Assembly: GCA_020444415.1 (NCBI GenBank)
Contig: JAHLLA010000004.1
Location: 159,927 to 223,926 of the forward strand
DNA from: Bacteroidota bacterium
GTDB taxonomy: Bacteria > Bacteroidota > Bacteroidia > Bacteroidales > F082
Direction of reading: 5' to 3'
Length of the DNA: 64,000 nucleotides
Shown: positions 10,249 to 18,955 of the stretch, in pieces
How positions within the stretch are numbered: the first letter of the stretch is position 1
Layout: each line of letters starts with the position of its first letter
Program-made: the position numbers and the translations under genes
Notes under the pieces: generated by a model
The model's input: the letters and a program-made list of their open reading frames with translations, nothing else
Database searches by the model: none
Told to the model about the DNA's origin: nothing

Positions 10249-10271
10249 ACTCAAATTACTTTTATTTTTTA

Positions 10272-10601
10272 ATGAAGACATCTGAAAAAGAAAGAAAATT
10301 AATCATTGCCAAAGCCCGGGAAACTTCAGGGACATCAGAGGTATCATCATCCATTGAGCAGCTAAACACATTGCTTTCTGAATCACCCGAAGATATTGAA
10401 CTGTTACACATTCGGGCACAACTATTTGAAAAGCAACAGGAATGGGCCAAAGCCATCAATGACTATCTGAAAATCCTCAGTTTAGATCCAAGCGATAAAA
10501 AAGCTAAAACCCAATCTGCCATGCTCAAAACCATTTTACGCTACAACAATACAGACATTTATTCCAGTCCCAACACTCATTACGATCCCTGGTTTGAATA
10601 G
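10272..10601 (+). CDS. Small TPR-containing hypothetical protein
   Basis: This 109-residue protein has no signal peptide. Residues about 27-80 look like one and a half TPR units (LNTLLSESPEDIELLHIRAQ and EWAKAINDYLKILSLDPSDK), so a small protein-binding role in the cytoplasm is likely. The C-terminus ends in an extended HYDPWFE tail. It starts 23 bases after the large TPR gene and may be its last operon member. No specific function is recognised. Confidence 0.65.
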   Translation: MKTSEKERKLIIAKARETSGTSEVSSSIEQLNTLLSESPEDIELLHIRAQLFEKQQEWAKAINDYLKILSLDPSDKKAKTQSAMLKTILRYNNTDIYSSPNTHYDPWFE

Positions 10602-10667
10602 TAGTTTAGTTGCTTTTTACTGGGAACCGAAACTGAAGACTGCAAACTGAAATTCCCCCTTTTTCCC

Positions 10668-10675
10668 TACATTTG
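10668..10675 (+). promoter_or_regulatory. Promoter -7 element of the aminotransferase gene
   Basis: TACATTTG matches TAnnTTTG, 87 bases before the ATG at 10763. The leader would be about 80 nt with no obvious structure. Confidence 0.4.
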
Positions 10676-10762
10676 CTTTGAAAATTTTCCTGATGTATGC
10701 ATCCCTTGCACGGGATTTAGTTGTCTCAATTACGGAAAAGAAAATCATAAATTGGCCGAATT

Positions 10763-12229
10763 ATGAGCGATCTTGAAAAGCACTTTAGTTCATTCAGAAA
10801 GAATGTCGTTGGTATTGATCAGATGATTACCACTCCCTATGGAACCAAAAAAATGATCTACGCTGACTGGATCGCCAGTGGTCGACTCTACCAGCCCATT
10901 GAAGACAGAATGCTGCATGACATTGGTCCTTACGTTGCCAACACGCACACCGAAACAACTGAAACAGGCACCCTGATGACCAACGCTTATCAGTATGCCC
11001 ATAAAAAGATCAAACAGCATGTACATGCCGATGAAAATGATGTGATACTTACACAGGGTTTTGGGATGACGGCTGTGGTGAATAAATTTCAGCGAATTTT
11101 GGGTCTTAAATGTTGCGCAACCTATGAAAAAGGCGATTGCAATCCGAAGAGAGACAAACCGGTCGTCTTTATCACCCATATGGAACATCATTCCAACCAA
11201 ACCACCTGGATTGAAACCATTGCAGATGTGGTTTTATTAAAACCGGATGAACTTAATATGGTGGACCCGGAACAACTTCGTATAGAAATTGAAAAATACA
11301 AAGAACGCAAGATGAAGATTGGGGCATTTACTGCCTGCTCCAATGTAACAGGCATCAAACCTGATTATTACGAACTGGCCAAGATCATGCATGAGAATGG
11401 CGGTGTTGTTTTTATTGACTTTGCAGGCTCTGCACCTTATGTAGATATTGACATGCATCCTGCAGATCCACTTCATAAATTGGATGCTGTGATGTTTTCT
11501 CCCCACAAATTCCTCGGAGGCCCGGGCAGTTCTGGTGTCATTGTATTTGATAAAGATTTATACAAATGCGCCATTCCTGATCATCCGGGCGGCGGCACCG
11601 TTGAATGGACCGATCCCTGGGGCGGGCATAAGTATATTGAGGATATTGAGTTAAGGGAAGATGGCGGCACACCCGGTTTTCTGCAATGTATGCGGGCTGC
11701 GATGGCCATTGAGGTAAAAGAGCAGATGGATACTTCTTTCATTGCCCAAAGGGAACAAGAACTTGTTAAAAGAGCTTTTGAAGGTTTCAGTAAAATCGAC
11801 GGGCTTCATATTTTGGCTGATAATGTTAAAAACCGGCTGGGAATCTTTTCCTTCTGGTTCCAGCATATCCATTTCAACCTGATCGTAAAATTATTGAATG
11901 ACCGGTTCGGTATACAGGTGCGTGGCGGTTGTTCCTGCGCGGGAACTTATGGCCATTTTTTATTAAATGTTTCTCCAGAGGAATCCAAGAGAATTACTAC
12001 AAAGATTATGAGTGGCGACTTATCTGAAAAACCAGGTTTTGTAAGGGTTTCGCTCCACCCCACCATGACCGATGAAGAATTGGATTTTATTGTGAATGCG
12101 GTGAAAGAAATTTCAGAGAACCATGAAGCATGGGCCAAAGATTATAATTACGATTCGCACCACAACGAATTCAGGAATAAGAAAGAATCTGACAAGACCA
12201 AGACCATTAAGGACTGGTTTAGTTTTTAG
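10763..12229 (+). CDS. Aminotransferase class V (cysteine-desulfurase-like PLP enzyme)
   Basis: This 488-residue enzyme is a fold-type I PLP protein of the class V/SufS-like group. The PLP-binding lysine is K249 in SPHKFLGGPG. The upstream acid and histidine (TACSNVTG, FIDFAGSAP) fit the cofactor pocket. A cysteine pair in RGGCSCAG (C390, C392) sits where desulfurases carry the catalytic cysteine, so sulfur transfer from cysteine is possible. The protein is about 80 residues longer than classical SufS (about 405), the extra length being spread over a central insertion and the C-terminus. No suf or isc genes are adjacent. Substrate is therefore uncertain: cysteine desulfurase or a related lyase or aminotransferase. 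Confidence 0.85.
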   Translation: MSDLEKHFSSFRKNVVGIDQMITTPYGTKKMIYADWIASGRLYQPIEDRMLHDIGPYVANTHTETTETGTLMTNAYQYAHKKIKQHVHADENDVILTQGFGMTAVVNKFQRILGLKCCATYEKGDCNPKRDKPVVFITHMEHHSNQTTWIETIADVVLLKPDELNMVDPEQLRIEIEKYKERKMKIGAFTACSNVTGIKPDYYELAKIMHENGGVVFIDFAGSAPYVDIDMHPADPLHKLDAVMFSPHKFLGGPGSSGVIVFDKDLYKCAIPDHPGGGTVEWTDPWGGHKYIEDIELREDGGTPGFLQCMRAAMAIEVKEQMDTSFIAQREQELVKRAFEGFSKIDGLHILADNVKNRLGIFSFWFQHIHFNLIVKLLNDRFGIQVRGGCSCAGTYGHFLLNVSPEESKRITTKIMSGDLSEKPGFVRVSLHPTMTDEELDFIVNAVKEISENHEAWAKDYNYDSHHNEFRNKKESDKTKTIKDWFSF

Positions 12230-12492
12230 GTAATTTAAACTGCATTTTTATACGCTCATCTCTAATCTTTTCCTGCTTACGCAAATTTTAACTATTATGT
12301 GCAACCTACTGAAAACCAACCCATCTTTTCATCATATATATCTAGATTACGCCCGGCTTAATTCTCTTAAAAGAGACAGTATTTTAGGGGCCAAGGATGC
12401 TATGAGTAGTAATTTCACCCGTTTTTAGTACTTGACAAGCGCCATTTAATTCCTTAAATTAGCGGTAGTAAAACCAGTACCGTATACCAATT

Positions 12493-13722
12493 ATGAAAGA
12501 GCCAAAACTACTTACTTTTATATTCCTTATTTTTTATTCTTTATTCTTTATTTCTAATGTGTGCAGCCAAATTACCCGTGGTGCTGCACCAGGTGAAATT
12601 TACATCTCTAATGAATGGTTCTTTGACTCACCATATCTACATTTCGGTATTTTTCATAGCACCGATAATGGGAAACATTTGACCCCACAATACAATAATA
12701 TTGAAACTCCGCCCCCCGGTGAGATGAAAATAGGCAAAGTGATTGGCGATGCCACCCCCGGAGCTTTATACAATTATGGTAACAACGAGTTTTGGGTAAG
12801 TTTTGATGAGGGAGTTAATTGGGAATACAGGGAGGGTTTTCCTAGTAACACCTATTACATAAGTGGAACGACAGAAGGAATCATTTTTAGCACTAGTTGG
12901 GTTAAACTTCATAAAAGTGTAAATTATGGAGAAGTGTTTGAAACCATAACCGATCCATTAACGATTCCAATACCTGAAATTGGTTTTGGAGATGGTGAAT
13001 TCTTTGGTATTAATGGAGACGCTGGTATCGAATTTCAATTAATTCATACATATGATTATGCAAACACTTATACCGAAATCCCCATCGACAGTTCAGTAGC
13101 CTTTTGGCAAATAGGAGGCCATTGGCCACAGATTTCAAGAGGAACAGAACCGGGAGAGCTATACCTTGTTTCGTGGTGGCCCGATTATCATTATAAAATA
13201 TTCCATAGTATTGATACGGGTTATACCTGGACGCAACAATACGAATCAGATTCCATTAGTATTTATTATTGGGGGGTACAATATACCGCTGGCAGGGAGC
13301 CCGGTTCTTTTTATGTGAAGCGTGCAAGACTCGACCCTACCTTTACGCATACTTTGGTCTATATTGATTATAGTTCTGATTACGGCCAAACCTTTACAAC
13401 CTATTTCCACGACCTGGTACCGGATTTTACTTCGGTGAATGCCATTAAAGAACCAATCATCAAGCTTACAAATGCCCCCAATCCATTTTCCAACCTTACT
13501 ACTTTCAATTTTCAATTGCCAGGTAATGCTGGCAACCCGAAGTTGAACATTTATAACATACAGGGAAAACGGGTGAGGCAATTCGATGTGAACGGGAAAA
13601 ACCAACAGCAATGGAACGGAACCGGTGCGAATGGCAACCCTTTGCCTAAAGGTATTTACCTGTACAACATCACTTATAACAATACAAGCACTGCTTTACA
13701 AAAAGCAATCATCCTTTATTAA
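12493..13722 (+). CDS. T9SS-secreted protein with sialidase-like repeats
   Basis: This 409-residue protein has an N-terminal signal peptide (FIFLIFYSLFFISNVCSQ). The body has repeated S-x-D-x-G-x-x-W/F blocks (FHSTDNGKHLTPQ, SFDEGVNWEY, FHSIDTGYTWTQQY, SSDYGQTFTT). These resemble the Asp-box turns of BNR/sialidase-like or Vps10 beta-propellers, although no catalytic residues can be assigned. The last ~80 residues (from NAPNPFSNLTTFNFQLP to KAIILY) are a type A T9SS sorting domain, so it is exported through the outer membrane by the type IX system. It is monocistronic, with a gap of about 260 bases upstream that shows no clear feature. Confidence 0.85.
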   Translation: MKEPKLLTFIFLIFYSLFFISNVCSQITRGAAPGEIYISNEWFFDSPYLHFGIFHSTDNGKHLTPQYNNIETPPPGEMKIGKVIGDATPGALYNYGNNEFWVSFDEGVNWEYREGFPSNTYYISGTTEGIIFSTSWVKLHKSVNYGEVFETITDPLTIPIPEIGFGDGEFFGINGDAGIEFQLIHTYDYANTYTEIPIDSSVAFWQIGGHWPQISRGTEPGELYLVSWWPDYHYKIFHSIDTGYTWTQQYESDSISIYYWGVQYTAGREPGSFYVKRARLDPTFTHTLVYIDYSSDYGQTFTTYFHDLVPDFTSVNAIKEPIIKLTNAPNPFSNLTTFNFQLPGNAGNPKLNIYNIQGKRVRQFDVNGKNQQQWNGTGANGNPLPKGIYLYNITYNNTSTALQKAIILY

Positions 13723-13740
13723 AAAGTTGCTTAAAAAAAA

Positions 13741-13758
13741 CCAGGCCTCTCAGCCTGG
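13741..13758 (-). terminator. Terminator for the acidic T9SS gene
   Basis: CCAGGC-N6-GCCTGG hairpin. On the minus strand it is followed at once by eight T residues, 26 bases after the stop of the gene at 13784-14791. It sits between two convergent genes. Confidence 0.85.
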
Positions 13759-13783
13759 CTCAACAACTTAAACCATGATTGTT

Positions 13784-14791
13784 CTAAAGCCTGATCTTTT
13801 CAGTCAGTGAACTGTTCTTATTGATGATTTGCAGGTAATACGTGCCATGCTGCTTCTGGCTTAAATCCATCACCAGTTTATACGATCCGTTAACTACTTC
13901 CGGTTTACTTGAAAACACTTCATCTCCGAAAAAATTATACACTTCAACTTTGGGAGATGCATCACCGGGGATGGTGAATTGTAAAGTGATAATCCCATCA
14001 TTGTTATCAATATCCAACTCATCTACCTCAAGCCTGTCGGGTTTATTTTTAATACCCGCATCGCGTAATTCTTTATCGGTTACGCCATGTTCAAAACGGT
14101 TTACGTGATACTCTTTAAGATATGGATGTTTTGGCGGCCTGGGCCTTCTGATCATTTCGATTTCCATATCTTCCAACCCATCTAATTCATCCAGCATTTC
14201 CATCTTTTCATCCAGAATGATCACCCTGGCATTCTCTAATTCCTTCAGATGGCTTTCCATTTCAGCTTCAAATTCAGCAGCGTCAAATTCAAAATCCACC
14301 TCCTGGTCCACATCAAATTCATATTCAAAATCATCATCCGAATGCCAGCGCATGGCTTTGCGATGTCCACGGGGTAATACCATCACCACTTCTTCACCAT
14401 CATCGGTCTTAAATTTCATCACTTTTTTTGGTCCTTTATGATTTGAATGAACAATGATTTCCTCCACAACTTCTTCATCACCATCACCTTTTATAACAAT
14501 TACTTTTTTTATCCCGTCACCAATCAATTCTTCATCCACATACACATCTGTGGTGATGTTCATAGAATCTCCTTTTGTAATCCATTCTATGTCAGTCATT
14601 ATTTCTTTTACTTTTTCCCCTTCTTTCACTGTAAATGTGGTGTCTTTTAAGACTTTCTTGCCATTTTCCACTTCAACTTTTTTAACGGTCACCTGTTTTT
14701 CTTTTTTGTCTTCCTGAGACATTCCACTTAATGAAATCAACAAAAACAGGGTGATTAATAATACAGCGGCAATTGTAACTTGATTTTTCAT
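13784..14791 (-). CDS. Acidic exported protein with T9SS type A sorting domain
   Basis: This 335-residue protein has a signal peptide (VTIAAVLLITLFLLISLSG) and a strongly acidic middle (about 120-215, for example DDDFEYEFDVDQEVDFEFD). A T9SS sorting domain is at the C-terminus (about 265-335, VEVYNFFGDEVFSS to SLTEKIRL). The centre also has positive patches such as GHRKAMRWH. No enzymatic motif is seen. The gene is divergent from the histidine kinase at 14947, and the shared intergenic region carries phased repeats, so it is a likely target of that two-component system. A role at the cell surface, perhaps cation-binding, is inference from composition only. Confidence 0.8.
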   Translation of the reverse strand: MKNQVTIAAVLLITLFLLISLSGMSQEDKKEKQVTVKKVEVENGKKVLKDTTFTVKEGEKVKEIMTDIEWITKGDSMNITTDVYVDEELIGDGIKKVIVIKGDGDEEVVEEIIVHSNHKGPKKVMKFKTDDGEEVVMVLPRGHRKAMRWHSDDDFEYEFDVDQEVDFEFDAAEFEAEMESHLKELENARVIILDEKMEMLDELDGLEDMEIEMIRRPRPPKHPYLKEYHVNRFEHGVTDKELRDAGIKNKPDRLEVDELDIDNNDGIITLQFTIPGDASPKVEVYNFFGDEVFSSKPEVVNGSYKLVMDLSQKQHGTYYLQIINKNSSLTEKIRL

Positions 14792-14816
14792 TTTTTGTAT
14801 TTTTAAGTTTCGCTTA

Positions 14817-14824
14817 CAAATGTA
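14817..14824 (-). promoter_or_regulatory. Promoter -7 element of the acidic T9SS gene
   Basis: Minus strand TACATTTG, preceded 17 bases upstream by TTTG, a plausible -33 element. The phased GGTTAAA repeats begin directly upstream of that -33 element. Confidence 0.6.
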
Positions 14825-14845
14825 TTTTAACTAACTGATATCAAA

Positions 14846-14883
14846 GGTTAAAGCCGGTTAAAAAAGGTTAAAGAAAGGTTAAA
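14846..14883. promoter_or_regulatory. Four helically phased GGTTAAA repeats (putative response-regulator site)
   Basis: GGTTAA(A) occurs at 14846, 14856, 14866 and 14877, spaced 10, 10 and 11 bases, so all copies face the same side of the helix. The array lies between the two divergent promoters. The arrangement is typical of OmpR-family binding sites, and an OmpR-family regulator is encoded at 16606. Binding is inferred. Confidence 0.6.
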
Positions 14884-14910
14884 GTAAACATTTTACATAA
14901 CACGAATACG

Positions 14911-14918
14911 TACCTTTG
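14911..14918 (+). promoter_or_regulatory. Promoter -7 element of the histidine kinase operon
   Basis: TACCTTTG matches TAnnTTTG, 28 bases before the kinase ATG. The phased repeat array ends about 27 bases upstream, in the activator position. Confidence 0.6.
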
Positions 14919-14946
14919 GTAACAATATGAATCGAACGCCTTTTAA

Positions 14947-16596
14947 ATGAAAACCCGTTTCCGCATTATTATTTTTTTAATGGCAACCAGCCTTTTGGGA
15001 ATTATCATAGTTCAGGCTTTATGGATTAAACATGCTTATGAATCGGAATCAGCCAGGTTTGACCAGGCCGTTTATAAAGCCCTTAACAGGGGTATTTCAA
15101 AACTTGAACGCGTTGAGTCATTTCGATTCCTGGACCGTGAACTGGACTTACCGAAGCCACCTAAAATGAACATCGATTCATTGATCCAAACCACAAGACC
15201 CAGGAAACCGCATATGAGAATGAAGCGATTTGATGGCAGCAATCGCATGCAGCGATCATCCGTGATTTATTTGCCGGATACAAATTTGAGTGATCATATA
15301 ATTGCCATCATTGAAAATACAGATACAGTTGAAGATATTGACGTTATGTGGGGTAACGATTCAATAGAATTGGATATAGATTTTTATAGCGACGATTGGG
15401 TTGATCATGAGACAGAAATTAACGAAATAGAAGAGTTGATCATCAGTACCGAAGAAGAAATTCAGCAACAACGCGAAAGAATTGTAAAAGAAAAATACGC
15501 CCGGTTCAACGAAACCATGAACCAATGGGTAATTGAATATAGTTTTGATGATGAGACTTTTAATCGCAGAATGCTTCGATTAAATATTGATACCATCATC
15601 AGCAAATCTTTAAAAAATAACGGTATTTCACTGGCATTTAATTACCAGGTAGTGAATGAACAAAATGATACAACGGAGATCCTCAAATCATCTGCGGATA
15701 GCACAATTTTACTTTCATCCAGGTATGAAACCGAATTATTTCCGCAGGATCTGTTTATGAAAAACCTTTTTCTGCGCGTGGATTTTCCTGAACGTTCAAA
15801 ACATGTGTACCGTTCCATTTCATTACTTGTTATTGGATCGCTGGTTTTTACTTTTATTATTCTTTTCACCTTTGGAATGACCTTGTATTATATGCAAAAG
15901 CAAAAGAAGATTTCTGATATCAAATCAGATTTCATCAATAATATGACACACGAGTTTAAAACGCCCATTGCCACCATTTCGCTGGCTACAGATACGATGA
16001 ATTCGCCCAAAATCCTTGGTAGGGAAAAAGAAACCAAATACTACCTTGATATTATCCGGCAGGAAAATAAAAGAATGAACAAGCAGGTTGAGAAAGTATT
16101 GCAAATGGCCTTGATCGAAAATGAGGATTTTCAATTGGATTTTCAACTGACAGATGCGCATCCCATCATTGAAGATGCCTGCCAGGTAATAGAATTGAAT
16201 GTAAAGAAAAAAGAAGGCAAAATTGTCACGGTACTTCGGGCCACTTGTTCAAAAATCCTCATGGATGAAATTCATTTCGCCAATGTCTTAACCAATATTT
16301 TCGATAATGCCGTAAAATACAATGAAAATCCACCGGAAATTTTAATAGAAACTTATAATAAAGACAATATATTTTTCATCCGGATATCCGATAATGGAAC
16401 GGGCATGAGCAAGGAAGTTCAGGAGCATATTTTTGACAAATTTTATAGAAAGCCCAGCGGTAACATCCACAATGTGAAAGGTTTCGGGTTGGGATTAAGT
16501 TATGTAAAAGCCATTGTTACCGCGCATGGAGGCACAATTTCAGTGAGCAGTGATGTGGGCAATGGAAGCACATTTATTATTGGGTTTAATTGCTAA
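14947..16596 (+). CDS. Membrane sensor histidine kinase
   Basis: The 549 residues contain a first membrane segment at about 7-27, a ~260-residue extracytoplasmic sensor domain, and a second membrane segment at about 288-312. A HisKA domain follows with the phospho-accepting H335 (NNMTHEFKTP), then a HATPase_c domain with N-box NVLTNIFDNAVKYNEN and G-boxes SDNGTGM and GFGLGLSYVK. The sensor domain is acidic and contains a coiled-coil-like stretch (about 160-185); its ligand cannot be read. The response regulator gene follows 9 bases later, so the two form one operon, probably acting on the divergent acidic T9SS gene. Confidence 0.93.
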   Translation: MKTRFRIIIFLMATSLLGIIIVQALWIKHAYESESARFDQAVYKALNRGISKLERVESFRFLDRELDLPKPPKMNIDSLIQTTRPRKPHMRMKRFDGSNRMQRSSVIYLPDTNLSDHIIAIIENTDTVEDIDVMWGNDSIELDIDFYSDDWVDHETEINEIEELIISTEEEIQQQRERIVKEKYARFNETMNQWVIEYSFDDETFNRRMLRLNIDTIISKSLKNNGISLAFNYQVVNEQNDTTEILKSSADSTILLSSRYETELFPQDLFMKNLFLRVDFPERSKHVYRSISLLVIGSLVFTFIILFTFGMTLYYMQKQKKISDIKSDFINNMTHEFKTPIATISLATDTMNSPKILGREKETKYYLDIIRQENKRMNKQVEKVLQMALIENEDFQLDFQLTDAHPIIEDACQVIELNVKKKEGKIVTVLRATCSKILMDEIHFANVLTNIFDNAVKYNENPPEILIETYNKDNIFFIRISDNGTGMSKEVQEHIFDKFYRKPSGNIHNVKGFGLGLSYVKAIVTAHGGTISVSSDVGNGSTFIIGFNC

Positions 16597-16605
16597 CTAT
16601 TTACA

Positions 16606-17298
16606 ATGAAAAAACGTATTCTTTTAGTGGAAGATGATCTCAATTTCGGAGCGGTCCTGAAATCGTACCTGGAATTGAATGATTTGCTGGTAGACTGGAT
16701 AGATGATGGCAGAAATGCCCTCAGCCAGTTTGAAAAGCAGTCGTATCATCTGATACTTCTCGATGTAATGCTTCCCCATGTGGATGGTTTTACCATTGCA
16801 CGTGAGATCAGTTATAAAGATGCGAAAATCCCGTTTATTTTTATAACGGCGAAAACATTGCGTGACGATATCGTCCAGGGATATAAAACCGGGGCAGATG
16901 ACTATATCACCAAACCTTTCGATTCGGAGATTTTATTATACAAGGTAAAAGCCATTCTCAATCGTGGCGATACAAGCCCTCAGCAGTTGGAAAATGACCT
17001 TTATCAAATTGGCATATTTCAATTTGATTACCGCGCCAGGCTGCTTAGTTCTGAGTCCGAAAAAATTAAACAATCACTTTCCCCCAAAGAAAGCGAACTC
17101 CTTAAACTTTTGATGGAGCATAAAGGTGAAGTTTTACCCAAAAGCCTGGCACTCAACCGTATTTGGGGCGATGCCAATTATTTTACTACGCGGAGTATGG
17201 ATGTATATATTGCCAAACTACGAAAATACCTGTCGGATGACCCCAACATCAAGATCATCACCCTGCATGGTGCCGGTTACCGGATGATCTTTCCTTAA
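16606..17298 (+). CDS. OmpR-family response regulator
   Basis: This 230-residue regulator has a receiver domain (residues 1-118) with acidic pocket ED at 10-11, phosphorylated D53 (LLDVMLPHVDG), the conserved T/A (FITAKT) and K (TKPFD). Residues about 130-230 are a winged-helix DNA-binding domain (SPKESELLKLLMEHKGEV, TRSMDVYIAKLRKYL, TLHGAGYRMI) of the OmpR/PhoB type. It is the cognate partner of the upstream kinase (9-base gap). OmpR-type proteins bind tandem direct repeats spaced by one helical turn, which fits the repeats at 14846-14883. Confidence 0.95.
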   Translation: MKKRILLVEDDLNFGAVLKSYLELNDLLVDWIDDGRNALSQFEKQSYHLILLDVMLPHVDGFTIAREISYKDAKIPFIFITAKTLRDDIVQGYKTGADDYITKPFDSEILLYKVKAILNRGDTSPQQLENDLYQIGIFQFDYRARLLSSESEKIKQSLSPKESELLKLLMEHKGEVLPKSLALNRIWGDANYFTTRSMDVYIAKLRKYLSDDPNIKIITLHGAGYRMIFP

Positions 17299-17299
17299 A

Positions 17300-17416
17300 C
17301 CCGCTAAGTGAAAGGCTCAAACTAACCCGTTGAACGGACTTCAGCTTTCAGCGGATTGAAGATAATGTACCGGAAAGCTTCTCGACCCGCTATGTGCAAG
17401 ACCACTTAGCGGGACT
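17300..17416. repeat. Intergenic repeat, left copy (about 117 bp)
   Basis: The element begins CCCGCTAAGTG and ends CACTTAGCGGG, with an inner hairpin and a core GAAGATAATGTACCGGAAAG. It is about 90% identical by eye to 21214-21329. Both arms can pair, so it may fold as a REP-like hairpin cluster and could stop transcription from the two-component operon. The two copies bracket the sigma/ABC module as direct repeats. Confidence 0.85.
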
Positions 17417-17439
17417 TGATAAATAATCACCCACTTTTG

Positions 17440-17447
17440 TAACTTTG
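17440..17447 (+). promoter_or_regulatory. Promoter -7 element of the sigma factor operon
   Basis: TAACTTTG with a TTG about 20 bases upstream (17417-17419). It fits the Bacteroidota TTTG-N19/20-TAnnTTTG arrangement. Its position favours the ATG at 17475 over the TTG at 17445. Confidence 0.6.
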
Positions 17448-17474
17448 ACCTTTTCATGTCGTCTCCATTATAGC

Positions 17475-17999
17475 ATGTCAAAAGCCATATTTGATAACGA
17501 AGTAATGCCCGCAAGCGGAAAAATGTATCGATACGCACTGTCGATACTCAAAAACCCGGATATGGCACATGATGTGGTGCAGGATTGCTTGATAAAGATA
17601 TGGCAAAACAGGCAAAAATTACCCGAAGTCAAAAGCGTTGATTCATGGGTAATGCGGATTACCCGGAATCAATGCTACGACTGGGTTAAAATGAACCGCT
17701 ACAGTTTGTGGGTTGATAAAGACATCAACCGGGATGATATCGGGATGAATGAAACTACGGGGGCGGATCAAAAAACACTGGTAAATGATCAGATCAACTG
17801 GCTGAAGAAAGTAATTGAAACACTTCCTCAAAAACAAAAGGAAATCTATCACCTGCGTGAGGTGGAGGAGTTGACCTACCAGGAAATTGCTGAAGTGATG
17901 TCGCTGACACTGGCAGAAGTGAAAGTGACACTGCACCGCACCCGGGAAAAAATCAAAGAAAACATTAAAAAAATTGAAGCGTATGGACTTGCAAATTGA
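17475..17999 (+). CDS. RNA polymerase ECF-type sigma factor
   Basis: This 174-residue protein has sigma region 2 (about 12-75, YALSILKNPDMAHDVVQDCL and DSWVMRITRNQCYDW) and region 4.2 (about 115-165, LPQKQKEIYHLREVEELTYQ followed by EIAEVMSLTLAEVKVTLHRT). It lacks regions 1 and 3, so it is of the ECF group. It redirects RNA polymerase to a small regulon. The ATG at 17475 is preferred over an in-frame TTG at 17445, which would overlap the promoter. The following gene overlaps its 3' end by 17 bases, the normal arrangement for a sigma factor and its antagonist. Confidence 0.9.
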   Translation: MSKAIFDNEVMPASGKMYRYALSILKNPDMAHDVVQDCLIKIWQNRQKLPEVKSVDSWVMRITRNQCYDWVKMNRYSLWVDKDINRDDIGMNETTGADQKTLVNDQINWLKKVIETLPQKQKEIYHLREVEELTYQEIAEVMSLTLAEVKVTLHRTREKIKENIKKIEAYGLAN

Positions 18000-18408
18000 A
18001 CAACTACTTGAAAAGTACTGGCGTGGTGAAACATCGGTTGCCGAAGAACAAATGATCAAGGCATACTTTCAGCAACATCCTGAGACGTCTTTAGAAGCAT
18101 CCTATTTTGAAAAACTCAATACAGAAGCTTCAAAAAAACCGGGCAGATCATTTGAACATCCGGGAAGGAGAAAAAGGCGGATATGGCTCTCAGTAGCCGC
18201 TGCCATTTTGATCGGATTCATTTCCATACCGTTCATCATCAATAGTGAAAAGTCGCCTGAGCCCTATGCGGTGCAGGATCCCATGGAAGCTTTTGAAGTT
18301 ACCAGGGCATCACTTCAGATGGTTTCAAACGGCTTAAACAAAGGAAAAACATACTCAAAAGAGTTAACTAAATTTAATGAAGCAAAACAAATTATTAAAA
18401 AACAATAA
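17983..18408 (+). CDS. Putative membrane anti-sigma factor
   Basis: This 141-residue protein has a cytoplasmic N-terminus (LLEKYWRGETSVAEEQMIKA, the pattern common in Bacteroidota anti-sigma-like proteins), one membrane segment (about 66-83, IWLSVAAAILIGFISIPFII) and a short extracytoplasmic tail. It overlaps the sigma factor gene, which supports a regulatory pairing. No zinc-binding HxxxCxxC anti-sigma motif is present, so the role is inferred from context and topology. The downstream DUF4252 gene begins 4 bases after the stop. Confidence 0.65.
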   Translation: MDLQIEQLLEKYWRGETSVAEEQMIKAYFQQHPETSLEASYFEKLNTEASKKPGRSFEHPGRRKRRIWLSVAAAILIGFISIPFIINSEKSPEPYAVQDPMEAFEVTRASLQMVSNGLNKGKTYSKELTKFNEAKQIIKKQ

Positions 18409-18412
18409 AAAA

Positions 18413-18955
18413 ATGAAAAAAGGAATCGTAATCATTGGAATGATGTTCCTGTCAGTTGCCATGATGGCACAGGGAACCGTAATTAGCGCGTATTTTGACC
18501 AACTGGAAGACAATGAAGACTATACAAAAGTATCTGTAAGTCAGAAAATGTTCTCCATGTTCACCGAACTGGAAGCCGGCAGCGATGCGGAAAAAGAATT
18601 TCTGCAAGCAGTATCCAAACTGAAAGGATTGAAAGTGATCATGGCCGACAGTGTGGCTGAAGCATCAAAGATGTACAAAAAAGCCGTTGCCGATGTAAAT
18701 AAGGCAGGCTATGAAGAGTTGATGTCAGTAAAAGATGCAGAAGAAAACATGCAATTCTCCATCATCGAAAAAGATGGTATCATCCAGGAGTTAATGATGG
18801 TAGCAGGTGGCAACAAACGTTTCGTGATGCTGAGCCTATACGGTGAGATTGACTTGAATAATATTTCTAAAATTGCACAGGAAATGCGGATTGAAGGAAT
18901 GGAGCACCTCGGCAGAATGGAAGAAAAGCATGAAAAGCACAACGATACTTATTAG
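18413..18955 (+). CDS. DUF4252 exported protein, copy 1
   Basis: This 180-residue protein begins with a signal peptide (KKGIVIIGMMFLSVAMMAQ). The body has the DUF4252 pattern: a short helix near YFDQLEDNEDYTKVSVSQ, then KLKGLKVIMAD, and a later IIEKDGIIQELMMVAGGNKR strand pair. It ends with a His-rich tail (EEKHEKHNDTY). Function of the family is unknown. In Bacteroidota it is often encoded beside ECF sigma and anti-sigma genes, as here. The start is the ATG at 18413, which begins directly at the signal peptide. The next gene overlaps its end by 26 bases. Confidence 0.8.
   Translation: MKKGIVIIGMMFLSVAMMAQGTVISAYFDQLEDNEDYTKVSVSQKMFSMFTELEAGSDAEKEFLQAVSKLKGLKVIMADSVAEASKMYKKAVADVNKAGYEELMSVKDAEENMQFSIIEKDGIIQELMMVAGGNKRFVMLSLYGEIDLNNISKIAQEMRIEGMEHLGRMEEKHEKHNDTY

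Noticed and set aside
9790..10281. 163-codon antisense frame at the end of the TPR gene
   Set aside because: It is opposite a clear repeat protein with conserved pattern and has no promoter or recognisable fold.
12230..12492. tRNA or small RNA gene in the gap before the T9SS gene
   Set aside because: No cloverleaf pairing, T-loop sequence or terminator-like stem was found.
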